DNA of 52,049 nucleotides from Agathobacter sp. GTDB lineage: Bacteria > Bacillota > Clostridia > Lachnospirales > Lachnospiraceae. The notes beneath the pieces were generated by a model, which was not told where the DNA came from, did not search any database, and worked only from the letters and a program-made list of their open reading frames with translations. Numbering within the stretch: the stretch's first letter is position 1; every line of letters begins with the position of its first letter. The position numbers were made by a program, and so were the translations under genes. Shown here one piece after another: positions 23,219 to 32,056 of the stretch. The stretch lies in NCBI GenBank assembly GCA_017623935.1, contig JAGAOC010000010.1:1-52049 (forward strand), given 5' to 3'.

Positions 23219-24529
23219 GTGGTTAAAGAAGCAGAGAAATATCTTCAGCTTTTAGATCGTAAGTATTATAAGAGCTATGGAAAAGTGTCCACAGTAGTTG
23301 GACTTACAATTGAATCAATTGGTCCTGAAGCAAAGTTGAATGATCTGTGCCAGATTTATCTGGATAAAGATATGCAGGAATTTGTCATGGCGGAAGTGGT
23401 TGGTTTCCGGGACTCCCGCCTGATTCTAATGCCTGTAGATAGCGTAGATGGCGTTGGAGTTGGATGTATCGTAGAGAATACGGGACATCCACTATCTGTT
23501 TTGGTGGGAGATGAAGTCTTAGGTCATACCTTAGATGGAATCGGAAGACCTACAGATGGAGCAGAATTCTCCTTTAAACAAAGCTATCCTGTTGAGGCTC
23601 AGCCGCCAGATCCAATGGCTCGTAAGATCATCAGTGAGGTATTACCTCTGGGAGTAAAAGCAGTAGACGGTCTGATCACAATTGGAAAAGGTCAGCGAAT
23701 CGGTGTATTTGCCGGTTCTGGTGTAGGAAAAAGTACCTTGCTTGGTATGTTCGCAAGAAATACCAAAGCTGATATTAACGTAATTGCTCTGATCGGAGAG
23801 CGAGGACGTGAGGTTCGAGAATTTATTGAACGAGATTTAGGACCGGAAGGTATGGCGAGATCGGTGGTAGTTATTGCTACTTCGGATAAGCCTGCGTTGA
23901 TCCGTAACAAAGCGGCTAAGACCGCTACGGCGATCGCGGAATATTTTAGAGATCAAGGAAAGGATGTCCTTCTGATGATGGACTCTTTGACCCGTTTCTC
24001 TCAGGCACAGCGTGAGATAGGTCTGGCTTCCGGGGAACCGCCTGTGACAAGAGGATATCCTCCAAGTGTATATTCAGAGATGCCAAAACTTTTGGAACGA
24101 GCAGGTACATCGGACAAAGGTTCTATTACCGGTCTTTATACCGTCCTTGTAGATGGTGATGACTTTAATGAGCCGATCACAGATACCGCTCGAGGAATCT
24201 TAGACGGTCATATTATGTTAGATCGAAAATTAGGACATAAGAATCATTACCCTGCCATCGATATTTTGCAGAGTATCTCCCGAGTTATGAGCTCTATCGC
24301 TACAAAAGAGCATAAGGCACTGGCTGGAAAACTGAAAAATGTTCTGGCAACCTATAATGAAGCGGAAGATCTGATCAATATCGGTGCATATAAGAACGGT
24401 TCTAATCCGGAGATTGATTATGCGATCCGTAAGATCAAAGAGGTTAATCAGTTTTTATGTCAGGAAACAGAGGAAAAATTCCTGTTTGATGAAGAGATTC
24501 AGCTGTTAGAACAGGTTTTTGCGGATTAA
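23219..24529 (+). CDS. fliI: Flagellum-specific export ATPase FliI
   Basis: The 436-residue F1-beta-like ATPase powers or primes flagellar type III export. Walker A is 'AGSGVGKST' (about 165-173), followed by 'ALIGERGREVREF' and 'LLMMDSLTRFSQAQREIGLASGEPP' (in part), the signature for FliI. Start is GTG 23219 with GGAGAAG upstream. It works with FliH and FliJ, which flank it. Confidence 0.97.
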   Translation: MVKEAEKYLQLLDRKYYKSYGKVSTVVGLTIESIGPEAKLNDLCQIYLDKDMQEFVMAEVVGFRDSRLILMPVDSVDGVGVGCIVENTGHPLSVLVGDEVLGHTLDGIGRPTDGAEFSFKQSYPVEAQPPDPMARKIISEVLPLGVKAVDGLITIGKGQRIGVFAGSGVGKSTLLGMFARNTKADINVIALIGERGREVREFIERDLGPEGMARSVVVIATSDKPALIRNKAAKTATAIAEYFRDQGKDVLLMMDSLTRFSQAQREIGLASGEPPVTRGYPPSVYSEMPKLLERAGTSDKGSITGLYTVLVDGDDFNEPITDTARGILDGHIMLDRKLGHKNHYPAIDILQSISRVMSSIATKEHKALAGKLKNVLATYNEAEDLINIGAYKNGSNPEIDYAIRKIKEVNQFLCQETEEKFLFDEEIQLLEQVFAD

Positions 24530-24551
24530 CAGGCTGTAGAAAGGGGATTTT

Positions 24552-24992
24552 ATGGCGAAATTTAAATATCGGATGCAGAATATTTTAGATATTAAAATGA
24601 AGCTGGAATCCCAGGCGAAGATCGCTTATGGAAATGCCAATCTGCGATATTTGGAAGAACAGGAAAAACTACAGAAGATCGTTGTGAGAAAGACACATTA
24701 TGACATGCGCCTAAAGGAATTGATGCAGGGCGATATCAATGTTATGGATATTAAACACGCCAGAGAAGATGTGAATAATATCAAAGTGATCATGCGCCGC
24801 CAGATGGTAGAGGTGCATAAAGCAGAAATGGCGTTGGACGAAGCGAGAAAAGCCTTGAATCAGGTTATGCAGGAAAGAAAAGGTCAGGAAAAGCTTCGTG
24901 AGAAGGCCTTTGATGAATTTAAGAAGGAAATTGCTTCTTCAGAATCAAAAGAAATTGATGAGCTGGTAAGTTATACTTACAATGCGAAATAA
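24552..24992 (+). CDS. fliJ: Flagellar export chaperone FliJ
   Basis: The 146-residue protein is almost entirely coiled-coil ('MAKFKYRMQNILDIKMKLE', then long heptad-like helices to the end). It is the FliJ family component that acts like a stalk in the FliI ring and a recycling factor for substrate chaperones. Start ATG 24552 has GAAAGGGG upstream; 22 nt separate it from fliI. The gene position (fliI-fliJ-fliK) matches the Bacillota order. Confidence 0.92.
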   Translation: MAKFKYRMQNILDIKMKLESQAKIAYGNANLRYLEEQEKLQKIVVRKTHYDMRLKELMQGDINVMDIKHAREDVNNIKVIMRRQMVEVHKAEMALDEARKALNQVMQERKGQEKLREKAFDEFKKEIASSESKEIDELVSYTYNAK

Positions 24993-25003
24993 AGGAGATT
25001 GTT

Positions 25004-25783
25004 ATGCCGAAAAGAAAAAAGGACGAAGAACTGAATAAGAAAGAATTGGCAGAAGAGGAAGGCGGAGAGAAACTTGGCAGTAAACTGGTCATTTTTTTCG
25101 TTTCTCTTTTGATCATTCTTATTTGGCTGGGAATTCTTGCAATCTTGATCAAGACTGACGTAGGAGGCTTTGGTTCTAACGTTTTAGCACCAGTATTAAA
25201 GGATGTTCCATATTTGAACAAGATCCTGCCGGAAGGAAGTACCGGTGTTGAGGAAGTAGTTGATACCCAGTATCCATATGATTCTATTGATGATGCCATT
25301 GAACGTATTAAGGAATTAGAACTTCAGTTAGATAGTGCTAATGCGCAGACAGAGGCGGATTCTCAGACTATCGCAAGTTTACAGGAGCAGATCACTGAGC
25401 TTTCTGTATATAAAGCAGAACAGGCAGCTTTTGAAGAATTAAAGGAAAAATTCTATGAAGAGGTTGTTTTTTCGGACGAAGCACCCGATATAGAAGAATA
25501 TAAAGATTATTATGAGAGTATAGAACCGGAAAATGCAGAAGTCTTGTATAAACAGGTTGTAAAACAGATTGAGCAGTCTGAGGAAGTAGAACAATATATT
25601 AAGACTTATTCTGAAATGAAACCGAAGGAAGCCGCTGGAATCTTTGATACTATGACAGATAATTTTGGTCTGGTAGCAGAGATCTTAGAGGGAATGTCCG
25701 CAGATAAGAGAGCAGATATCTTAGAGCAGATGGATAAAGAAAATGCTGCTAAGTTAACGGCTATTATGGAGCCGGAACAATAA
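25004..25783 (+). CDS. MotE/YlxF-like protein (membrane helix, coiled coil, MgtE-N-like domain)
   Basis: The 259-residue protein has a cytoplasmic charged N-terminus, one membrane helix ('LVIFFVSLLIILIWLGILAI', about 29-48), a coiled-coil region (about 90-130) and a C-terminal helical repeat resembling the MgtE intracellular N domain ('YSEMKPKEAAGIFDTM', 'EILEGMSADKRADILEQM'). This architecture and position (between fliJ and fliK) match YlxF/MotE of other Bacillota. MotE proteins act as chaperone-like factors for stator assembly; the role here is inferred. Confidence 0.8.
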   Translation: MPKRKKDEELNKKELAEEEGGEKLGSKLVIFFVSLLIILIWLGILAILIKTDVGGFGSNVLAPVLKDVPYLNKILPEGSTGVEEVVDTQYPYDSIDDAIERIKELELQLDSANAQTEADSQTIASLQEQITELSVYKAEQAAFEELKEKFYEEVVFSDEAPDIEEYKDYYESIEPENAEVLYKQVVKQIEQSEEVEQYIKTYSEMKPKEAAGIFDTMTDNFGLVAEILEGMSADKRADILEQMDKENAAKLTAIMEPEQ

Positions 25784-25838
25784 AAAAGCCTGCAAATTAA
25801 ATTTAAATATAATTTCATAAGAAAGGAGGAAGAATTAT

Positions 25839-27428
25839 TTGACGACAGCGAATATTTTTTCCGTTGGAAAAAATTCCAACGTGTATGGTGTGGTAGGATC
25901 AGCAGGGAAAGATCCGAAGCAGGTAGCTGAAGAAGCTGCAGAAATATTTGGTGCTGTAATGAATCAAATGTCACAAGATCTTGCTTCTATGCAGTCTGAG
26001 AGTAATGTTGTAGAAGAAGCAACGACTGTTTCTACAGATCTGGATGCAGCTAAGAGTACATATGAATATTCTTCAAGAGAGAATAGAATTGATCGAGTTG
26101 CAGAATCTGGTTCGGATGTACGGAATCAGGCGGTTGAACAGGAAGTGGAAGAATTAGCAGATGATGTGGTAGAGACAATTTCTGAGAAACTTAACATTTC
26201 AAAAGAAGTAGTATTAAATGCCATGGAAGAACTGGGAATTTCTGAAACAGATCTGCTCATGCCGGAGAAGTTAGGACAGCTGGTTATGGAACTTACAGGA
26301 GAGACAGATATCTTTAATCTTTTGACAAATTCAGATTTCCAGGCAATCTTACAGGATATTACAGGAATGGAGAAAGAAGTAGCTGCTTCTTTAGGAATGA
26401 ACTTGAATCAGTTCAAAGAGGCTGTACAGGAAATGAACCAGTCCGCAGATGGAATGCAGATGTCACAGGGAACTGAAGGATCAGTTATAGTAGAAGATTT
26501 AGATCCTATGGGCTCACAGAACATGGTGCAGGGAGAAGATCAGAGATTACAGAATCTGGCTGCTGAGAATCAGGGACTTCAAGATCCTATGGTTTCTGAA
26601 AATGCAGAACAGCCGGTGGTAGTTGAAAATATTGCACAACAGAATGAGAAGTTACATCAGGATTTAACAAGTGAAGAGACCAGTGACTTAGGAATGGAAG
26701 AAATGGTTCCTGAGGAAGAAATGAAAGTTTCTGCAGAACAAGATGTAGAGAATCAGAATGGAGCTGATCAGGAAGATCTTTCAGAAGAGATGATCTCTAG
26801 AAAAATGGAACAGTCTCAGAAGAATGACAGAAGAGAAGAAGGACATTTGGAAGGAAGAAATTCTCAGTTTCATGAAGAAACCGCTGTTAATAACCAGGCT
26901 GGAGAGATTACCGGCAACGTTATAGCAGAAGAGAGTTTTTCAGAGATTTCTTACAGCAATATTGATGTAGATGATCTGATGCAGCAATTTGTAGAGAAGA
27001 CCCAGATTACAGTACTGGAGAATAAGACTACAATGGATATGCAATTAAATCCAGAAAATCTTGGTAAGATCTATCTTCACATTTCTACAGAGGAAGGTAG
27101 TGTTCATGCCCAGATCATGACAACTAATGAAGTTGTGAAAGAAGCGTTAGAAGCACAGCTTGCAACTTTACGAGAGAATCTGAATCAGGCAGGTGTCAAA
27201 GTTGATTCCGTAGATGTTTCTGTTGCGACTCATGAATTTGAACAGAATTTGGAACAGAACAGTAAGAAGGAAGAAGAACAGGCAAGAATGCAGGAGGAAG
27301 TTTCTAGAACACGCAGGAATCTCAATTTGAATTCTTTAGATGAACTGGCAGGGGTTTTATCAGAAGAAGAAGTGCTTGTAGCACAGATGATGCGTGATAA
27401 TGGTAATTCAGTAGATTTTACAGCGTAA
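25839..27428 (+). CDS. fliK: Flagellar hook-length control protein FliK
   Basis: The 529-residue protein measures hook length and switches export specificity. The N-terminal and central parts are low-complexity and rich in Glu, Gln and Ser (about 90-370), as expected for a disordered ruler. The C-terminal Flg_hook domain is recognisable ('MDMQLNPENLGKIYLHI', 'ALEAQLATLRENLNQAGVKVDSV', about 400-470). The start is TTG 25839 with AAAGGAGG 8-9 nt upstream. A perfect 8-bp hairpin (25862-25881) lies just inside the gene. FlgD follows after 19 nt. Confidence 0.9.
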   Translation: MTTANIFSVGKNSNVYGVVGSAGKDPKQVAEEAAEIFGAVMNQMSQDLASMQSESNVVEEATTVSTDLDAAKSTYEYSSRENRIDRVAESGSDVRNQAVEQEVEELADDVVETISEKLNISKEVVLNAMEELGISETDLLMPEKLGQLVMELTGETDIFNLLTNSDFQAILQDITGMEKEVAASLGMNLNQFKEAVQEMNQSADGMQMSQGTEGSVIVEDLDPMGSQNMVQGEDQRLQNLAAENQGLQDPMVSENAEQPVVVENIAQQNEKLHQDLTSEETSDLGMEEMVPEEEMKVSAEQDVENQNGADQEDLSEEMISRKMEQSQKNDRREEGHLEGRNSQFHEETAVNNQAGEITGNVIAEESFSEISYSNIDVDDLMQQFVEKTQITVLENKTTMDMQLNPENLGKIYLHISTEEGSVHAQIMTTNEVVKEALEAQLATLRENLNQAGVKVDSVDVSVATHEFEQNLEQNSKKEEEQARMQEEVSRTRRNLNLNSLDELAGVLSEEEVLVAQMMRDNGNSVDFTA

Positions 27429-27447
27429 AATTAAAAGGAGATTTAAT

Positions 27448-28161
27448 ATGGCAATCACAGCGTTAGTTGAAGACGGCGTTTTGAAGTATAATTATACGGA
27501 TAAAGAAGCCGAGAAAAAAGCAGAGTCAACAGGATCTAATCTTGGATATGACCAGTTCTTACAGCTGTTATGTGCAGAAATGCAGTATCAGGATCCATTA
27601 GAACCAACCAGCAACACAGATTATGTAGCACAGCTGGCAACCTTCTCTCAGTTAGAGGCAACTCTGGGAATGCAGGCAACAGAAGAGAATTCTATGGCGA
27701 ATAGCCTTGTGGGCAAACAGGTTATTTTGAAGGTGGAAAGTGAGACTACTGGTAAGACCACTTATGTAGAAGGAAAAGTTGATTACGTCATGTATGAGAA
27801 TGGAGAGACTTATCTTTCTGTAAATGATGGATTATATTCTCTTGATACATTAGATACAGTGGCTGATCCGGATTACTACGAAGCAGCAGCTCTTGCGAAT
27901 ACTTTTAGCAGCATGATGAGCGTGCTTCCAGGTGTAGATTACATAACTACAGCTTATGAAGGTGCAGTTCAGGAAGTTCGTGATATGTATGATAATATGA
28001 CTTCATACCAGCAGGGATTTATCAGCGAGGAAGATCTGACTACTTTATCAAACATTGAAGCACGTCTTGCGGAATTAAAGAAAGCAGAAGATGCAGCAGG
28101 AGAATCTGCTGATGGAGAAGGGGAGACTTCAGAAGATTCAGGAGAAGTCGAAACAGTATAA
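27448..28161 (+). CDS. flgD: Flagellar hook assembly protein FlgD (hook cap scaffold)
   Basis: The 237-residue protein guides hook polymerisation. The FlgD signature is 'YDQFLQLLCAEMQYQDPLEPT' (partly quoted), followed by 'YVAQLATFSQLEATLGM'. The C-terminal ~25 residues form an acidic tail, which is unusual for the family but common in these Clostridia. Start ATG 27448 has AAAGGAG upstream. Confidence 0.94.
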   Translation: MAITALVEDGVLKYNYTDKEAEKKAESTGSNLGYDQFLQLLCAEMQYQDPLEPTSNTDYVAQLATFSQLEATLGMQATEENSMANSLVGKQVILKVESETTGKTTYVEGKVDYVMYENGETYLSVNDGLYSLDTLDTVADPDYYEAAALANTFSSMMSVLPGVDYITTAYEGAVQEVRDMYDNMTSYQQGFISEEDLTTLSNIEARLAELKKAEDAAGESADGEGETSEDSGEVETV

Positions 28162-28197
28162 TGAAAATGAGAGGATGAGAAGGAGGTTCGATATATT

Positions 28198-28593
28198 ATG
28201 AACAATATTGCGAATCAGTTTACCACCATAGAGCAGGTAACAGACCAATATTTGCGTCAAAATAATATCCAGAATTCTTCGGCGTCCACAGATGGTGTAT
28301 CCTTTGAAGAAATACTTTCTGATAAGATTACCGGAGAATCGGAACTGAAATTTTCCAAACATGCATCCATGCGGTTGGATAGTAGGAATATTGCTTTAAC
28401 TCCAAATCAGAATATGAGATTGGAAAATGGCGTGAAACAGGCGTCTGAAAAGGGAATTAAAGAATCTTTAGTGTTGGTAGATTCTTTAGCATTTATTGTG
28501 AATGTTCCAAATAAGACTGTTGTAACAGCAATGGATCAGAAGGAAACAAACAGTAATATATTTACAAATATTGACGGAGCGGTAATTATGTAA
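28198..28593 (+). CDS. TIGR02530 family flagellar operon protein
   Basis: The 131-residue protein has the conserved C-terminal core 'FSKHASMRLDSRNIAL', 'RLENGVKQASEKGIKESLVLVDSLAFIVNVPN' (in part) and 'TVVTAMD', typical of the TIGR02530 family that lies between flgD and flgE in Bacillota. Its function is not established; the location suggests a hook-related chaperone or export role. Start ATG 28198 is preceded by GGAGG. Confidence 0.85.
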   Translation: MNNIANQFTTIEQVTDQYLRQNNIQNSSASTDGVSFEEILSDKITGESELKFSKHASMRLDSRNIALTPNQNMRLENGVKQASEKGIKESLVLVDSLAFIVNVPNKTVVTAMDQKETNSNIFTNIDGAVIM

Positions 28594-28615
28594 GCTGGAC
28601 CTTAATGGAAGCTTT

Positions 28616-28655
28616 AGTTCCCGACTGACAGAAGGAACTGATGATAGCCCGTCGG
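28616..28655 (+). other. Candidate H-type pseudoknot in the flgE leader
   Basis: In the 84-nt gap before flgE, AGTTC (28616-28620) can pair with GAACT (28635-28639), and CCGAC (28621-28625) with GTCGG (28651-28655). The arms interleave, which is the topology of an H-type pseudoknot. It ends 7 nt before the AGGAGG of flgE. It is seen in one sequence only, and the two helices could instead be alternatives. Confidence 0.35.
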
Positions 28656-28677
28656 AAATTAGGAGGTCAATTGAATT

Positions 28678-30120
28678 ATGATGAGATCAATGTACTCTGC
28701 TGTGTCAGGTCTTAAGACACATCAGACAAGAATGGACGTTATTGGTAACAATATTGCAAACGTTAATACAGAGGCATTTAAGGCTTCTGATGTACGTTTC
28801 AGCGAGATTATGTATCAGACTATTTCCAGCGCTTCCGGTGGAAGTGGAGTAAATGGAATCGGTGGTGTGAATGCAAAACAGATCGGTCTTGGTGTTTCTA
28901 CAGCATCTACCTCTATCAGTATCATATCTGCTGGTGCAGCTGAGACTACAGGTAACCCATTTGACTTAAAGTTATCTGACAGCCAGACAACAAACTTCTT
29001 TATCGTAAGTGATGGAACCAATACAATGTTTACAAGAGCTGGTTCTTTCTATGTAGATGGTAATGGATATCTTTGTATGAGCTCTACCGGATACAAATTA
29101 ATGGGATGGCAGGTAGATCCTGATACTGGAGAGATCAGAAAAGATACCGTATCTGCTTTACAGGTAATGTCTGCTGCAAACCAGACTTCAGCACCAGAAT
29201 CTACTACTTTAGCATATGCATCTGGTGTATTAGATAAGAATGATGCAGATGTACAGAGTGATGCGGGATATGTAATGACCGTAGGAATCTATGATAAACT
29301 TGGATATTCTTACACTGCAAAATTTGCAGTGAAACCTAATGAAAATGGAGAAGAAGGACAGTACACTGTAGAGTTAACTGACCTTATGGATTCCAATGGT
29401 GTATCTGTGATCAAAGATCCTACAGATGAAACAGGAGAGACTTATCTGATCGATCCTGCAACCTTATTCGGAGCAGTTGCAGAAGATGGAACAGGAACAG
29501 GAAAGGAATCCTTGATCTTTGATACAAACAAGGGTACTTTCATCTCTATTGGTTCTGATGAGGAGAATACAGAAACTGTTACCTTAAGATTATCTACTAT
29601 CACAACTAATACCGTAGATGCAAACACAGGTGAGAATGGAAGTAATTTCAGCGATGTAGAGATCGACTTTACTCGTTGTATGAATTACAACAATGGCGGA
29701 ACTTCTTCTATGAAGATGCTTCGTGGTAATACAGACGGTGATGGAACCGGTAAGAAATTAGGAGCTTTAACAGGTCTGACAGTTGACAGCAGCGGAAAGA
29801 TCTATGGTTCTTATGATAATGGTAATACAGTTCTTCTGTGCCAGGTAGCAGCTGCTCAGTTTGCAAATGCATCCGGTCTTGAAAAAGTAGGAGATAACTG
29901 TTATCAGACAACTCTGAACTCTGGAGAATTCGACGGAATCGGTATAGATATTACAGCAGACGGAAGTACCATGTCTACTGGAGAACTGGAAATGTCCAAC
30001 GTAGACTTATCCGCAGAATTTACAGATATGATCGTAACACAGCGTGGTTTCCAGGCTAACTCCCGTGTAATCACAGTTTCTGATACATTATTAGAAGAAT
30101 TGATCAACCTTAAGAGATAA
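28678..30120 (+). CDS. flgE: Flagellar hook protein FlgE
   Basis: The 480-residue axial protein forms the hook. It has the N-terminal 'MYSAVSGLKTHQTRMDVIGNNIANVNT' (in part) and the C-terminal 'VDLSAEFTDMIVTQRGFQANSRVI', both of which are axial-protein coiled-coil segments. The central region is variable. Length fits FlgE in Clostridia. Start ATG 28678 has AGGAGG upstream. It is the last gene before a strong terminator. Confidence 0.93.
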   Translation: MMRSMYSAVSGLKTHQTRMDVIGNNIANVNTEAFKASDVRFSEIMYQTISSASGGSGVNGIGGVNAKQIGLGVSTASTSISIISAGAAETTGNPFDLKLSDSQTTNFFIVSDGTNTMFTRAGSFYVDGNGYLCMSSTGYKLMGWQVDPDTGEIRKDTVSALQVMSAANQTSAPESTTLAYASGVLDKNDADVQSDAGYVMTVGIYDKLGYSYTAKFAVKPNENGEEGQYTVELTDLMDSNGVSVIKDPTDETGETYLIDPATLFGAVAEDGTGTGKESLIFDTNKGTFISIGSDEENTETVTLRLSTITTNTVDANTGENGSNFSDVEIDFTRCMNYNNGGTSSMKMLRGNTDGDGTGKKLGALTGLTVDSSGKIYGSYDNGNTVLLCQVAAAQFANASGLEKVGDNCYQTTLNSGEFDGIGIDITADGSTMSTGELEMSNVDLSAEFTDMIVTQRGFQANSRVITVSDTLLEELINLKR

Positions 30121-30151
30121 TTGAACTGAAAGTAATATGAGATAATGCTAA

Positions 30152-30192
30152 AGATTGGCGTAAGATTTCCCATTTTACGCCAATCTATTTTT
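30152..30192 (+). terminator. Strong Rho-independent terminator after flgE
   Basis: A perfect 12-bp stem (30152-30163 with 30175-30186) around an 11-nt loop, followed by ATTTTT. It divides the cluster into two transcription units, with an independent promoter at 30294-30322. Confidence 0.92.
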
Positions 30193-30293
30193 CTGTTGCA
30201 GACCATGAAAAAGAGGTTTGGCAGATGTTTCCCTATTCTTCGCGGTTATTTTACATAAAACTTATTTTTTTTTATTTTTTATACAAAAGAAAG

Positions 30294-30322
30294 TAGACAA
30301 GCAAGGGAAAGTTTAGTAAAAT
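30294..30322 (+). promoter_or_regulatory. SigA-type promoter of the second fla/che block (motA onwards)
   Basis: TAGACA (30294-30299), a 17-bp spacer and TAAAAT (30317-30322). The expected start is near 30329, giving an ~95-nt leader before the motA GTG codon. The upstream stretch (30193-30293) has no open frame above 20 codons and no flbD. Confidence 0.75.
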
Positions 30323-30423
30323 CATATGTAGGGAATTTTGTGTATTCTGTGTCGTAGTAGATTGTAGGCTTCATGGAATATATGAGAATTGAACTAAAAT
30401 ATATTAATTGGAAGGTGTTTGTT

Positions 30424-31218
30424 GTGGATATAGCTACACTTGGCGGCTTATTAATAGGCGCAGTAATGGTTGTTGTAGGTATTCTTACCAGTGGTGGAGT
30501 ATCTGCATTTGATAACTTCTTGGATTTGCCATCCGTATTTATTACGATTGGTGGTTCTATGAGTAGTGTTATGACATCTCATAAGATGTCAGATTTTTTG
30601 TCAGGCTTGAAGTCTGCATCACTACCATTTAAGAATAAGGTTATGGATCCGGGGATTACGATCAAGGCAGTTATTGATCTGTCCAATGTAGGACGTAAGG
30701 AAGGTCTTCTTGCCTTGGAAGAAGCGGCCAATAATATTGAAGATGAATTCATGAAGAAGGGCATTATGCTGGTAGTAGATGGAACAGATCCGGAACTGGT
30801 AAGAGCTATTCTTGAGACAGATCTGATGTGTCTGGAAGACAGACATAAGTCTACCATCGGTTTCTGGGAGAAATGGGCAGAACAGGGACCTGCATGGGGA
30901 ATGATCGGTACACTGATTGGTCTGGTTAATATGTTAAAGAACTTGACTGATTCTTCTGCCATCGGACCTAATATGGCGGTTGCGTTGTTAACAACATTGT
31001 ACGGTTCTTTGATCGCGAACTGGCTCTGTACACCATTTGCCAATAAATTAAAAACAAACAATGATCTTGAAGTTGTGATTCGTCAGATTACCATCGAAGG
31101 TCTGTTATCTATTCAGGCTGGAGAGAATCCACGAGTTATTGAAGAGAAACTGAAATCATTCCTGTCACCAACAGCTCGTGAGGGCGTGGGCTCTAAAACA
31201 GGTGGAGGAGAGGAGTAA
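30424..31218 (+). CDS. motA: Motility protein A (stator, ion-conducting subunit)
   Basis: The 264-residue membrane protein forms the MotA pentamer around MotB. It has four predicted membrane helices (the first 'LGGLLIGAVMVVVGIL'; two near the C-terminus around 150-190), the cytoplasmic charged loop, and 'GTLIGLVNMLKNL' in the pore region. GTG 30424 is chosen because GGAAGGTG (30410-30417) lies 6 nt upstream and the family N-terminus 'MDIATLGG' begins there. An upstream in-frame start (30373) would add a non-family extension. Coupled to motB 5 nt downstream. Confidence 0.95.
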   Translation: MDIATLGGLLIGAVMVVVGILTSGGVSAFDNFLDLPSVFITIGGSMSSVMTSHKMSDFLSGLKSASLPFKNKVMDPGITIKAVIDLSNVGRKEGLLALEEAANNIEDEFMKKGIMLVVDGTDPELVRAILETDLMCLEDRHKSTIGFWEKWAEQGPAWGMIGTLIGLVNMLKNLTDSSAIGPNMAVALLTTLYGSLIANWLCTPFANKLKTNNDLEVVIRQITIEGLLSIQAGENPRVIEEKLKSFLSPTAREGVGSKTGGGEE

Positions 31219-31223
31219 GGTCT

Positions 31224-32036
31224 ATGCAAAGAAAACCAGAAGAGCCGCCGAAAGGCGCGGCGCCATGGATGTCAACCTTTTCCGATCTGATGAACTTGTT
31301 ACTTTGCTTCTTCGTATTACTGTTCTCTATGTCAACGGTTAATGAAGAAAAATTCCAGAAGGTCATTGCTTCTCTACAGAGTAGTATGAGTATTCTCCCG
31401 GCTGGGGGAGCCAGTATTGGAGAAGGAGAGATGATCTCTGCGGGAGTCAGGCAGTTAGAATTTTTGGATTCCTATTATAATGAGATTGCCAATTCTGAAT
31501 CAGATGAGGATACAGATAAGACAGGTTCGAATTCTGTTTTAGAAGCTTATAAGGAAGAGGCCTTAAGTGAATCGGAGGAAATGGCAGAGAAGATAGAAGA
31601 CGCATTACAGCAGAGTGGTATGCAGGATGCTATTGATGTGGATTTTAATGAGGAATATGTACGCTTAAGTCTGAGTGGTGCGATCTTGTTTCAGTCAGGA
31701 AAAGCAGAAGTGATATCTGAGGCGGAACCGATCATTGATAAAGTTGGATATCTGATACAGGATTTTGATAATAATCTGATCGAAGTAGAAGGACATACGG
31801 ATAATGTACCAATGACTTCGAAGACTTATGAAGATAATGATGTATTGTCTATGTATAGAGCTTTGAATGTGGCGAATATGCTTAGGGAGAAGACGGATCT
31901 GAATCCAGCTTATATCAAATCTTCCGGAAGAGGGGAATATGCACCGGTTGCAGATAATTCCACAGCAGAAGGAAGAGCGAAGAACAGGCGAGTAGAGATT
32001 AAAGTCTATAATTCCTACTATTCAAATGTACAATAA
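31224..32036 (+). CDS. motB: Motility protein B (stator, peptidoglycan-anchoring subunit)
   Basis: The 270-residue protein has a single N-terminal membrane helix with the ion-binding Asp (D21 in 'STFSDLMNLLLCFFVLL'), an acidic linker and a C-terminal OmpA/MotB peptidoglycan-binding domain ('IEVEGHTDNVPM', 'SSGRGEYAPVADNSTAEGRAKNRRVEIKV', in part). The stator is likely H+- or Na+-driven; this cannot be told from the sequence. Confidence 0.96.
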   Translation: MQRKPEEPPKGAAPWMSTFSDLMNLLLCFFVLLFSMSTVNEEKFQKVIASLQSSMSILPAGGASIGEGEMISAGVRQLEFLDSYYNEIANSESDEDTDKTGSNSVLEAYKEEALSESEEMAEKIEDALQQSGMQDAIDVDFNEEYVRLSLSGAILFQSGKAEVISEAEPIIDKVGYLIQDFDNNLIEVEGHTDNVPMTSKTYEDNDVLSMYRALNVANMLREKTDLNPAYIKSSGRGEYAPVADNSTAEGRAKNRRVEIKVYNSYYSNVQ

Positions 32037-32056
32037 GGAACGGAAGGGTTAGTAAT

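Noticed and set aside
30193-30293. Possible flbD between flgE and motA
   Set aside because: The longest frame from an ATG here is under 20 codons and has no FlbD similarity.
30334-30348. CodY-like site after the motA promoter
   Set aside because: Only the left half (AATTTT) matches well; 10/15 overall in A/T-rich DNA is likely to occur by chance.
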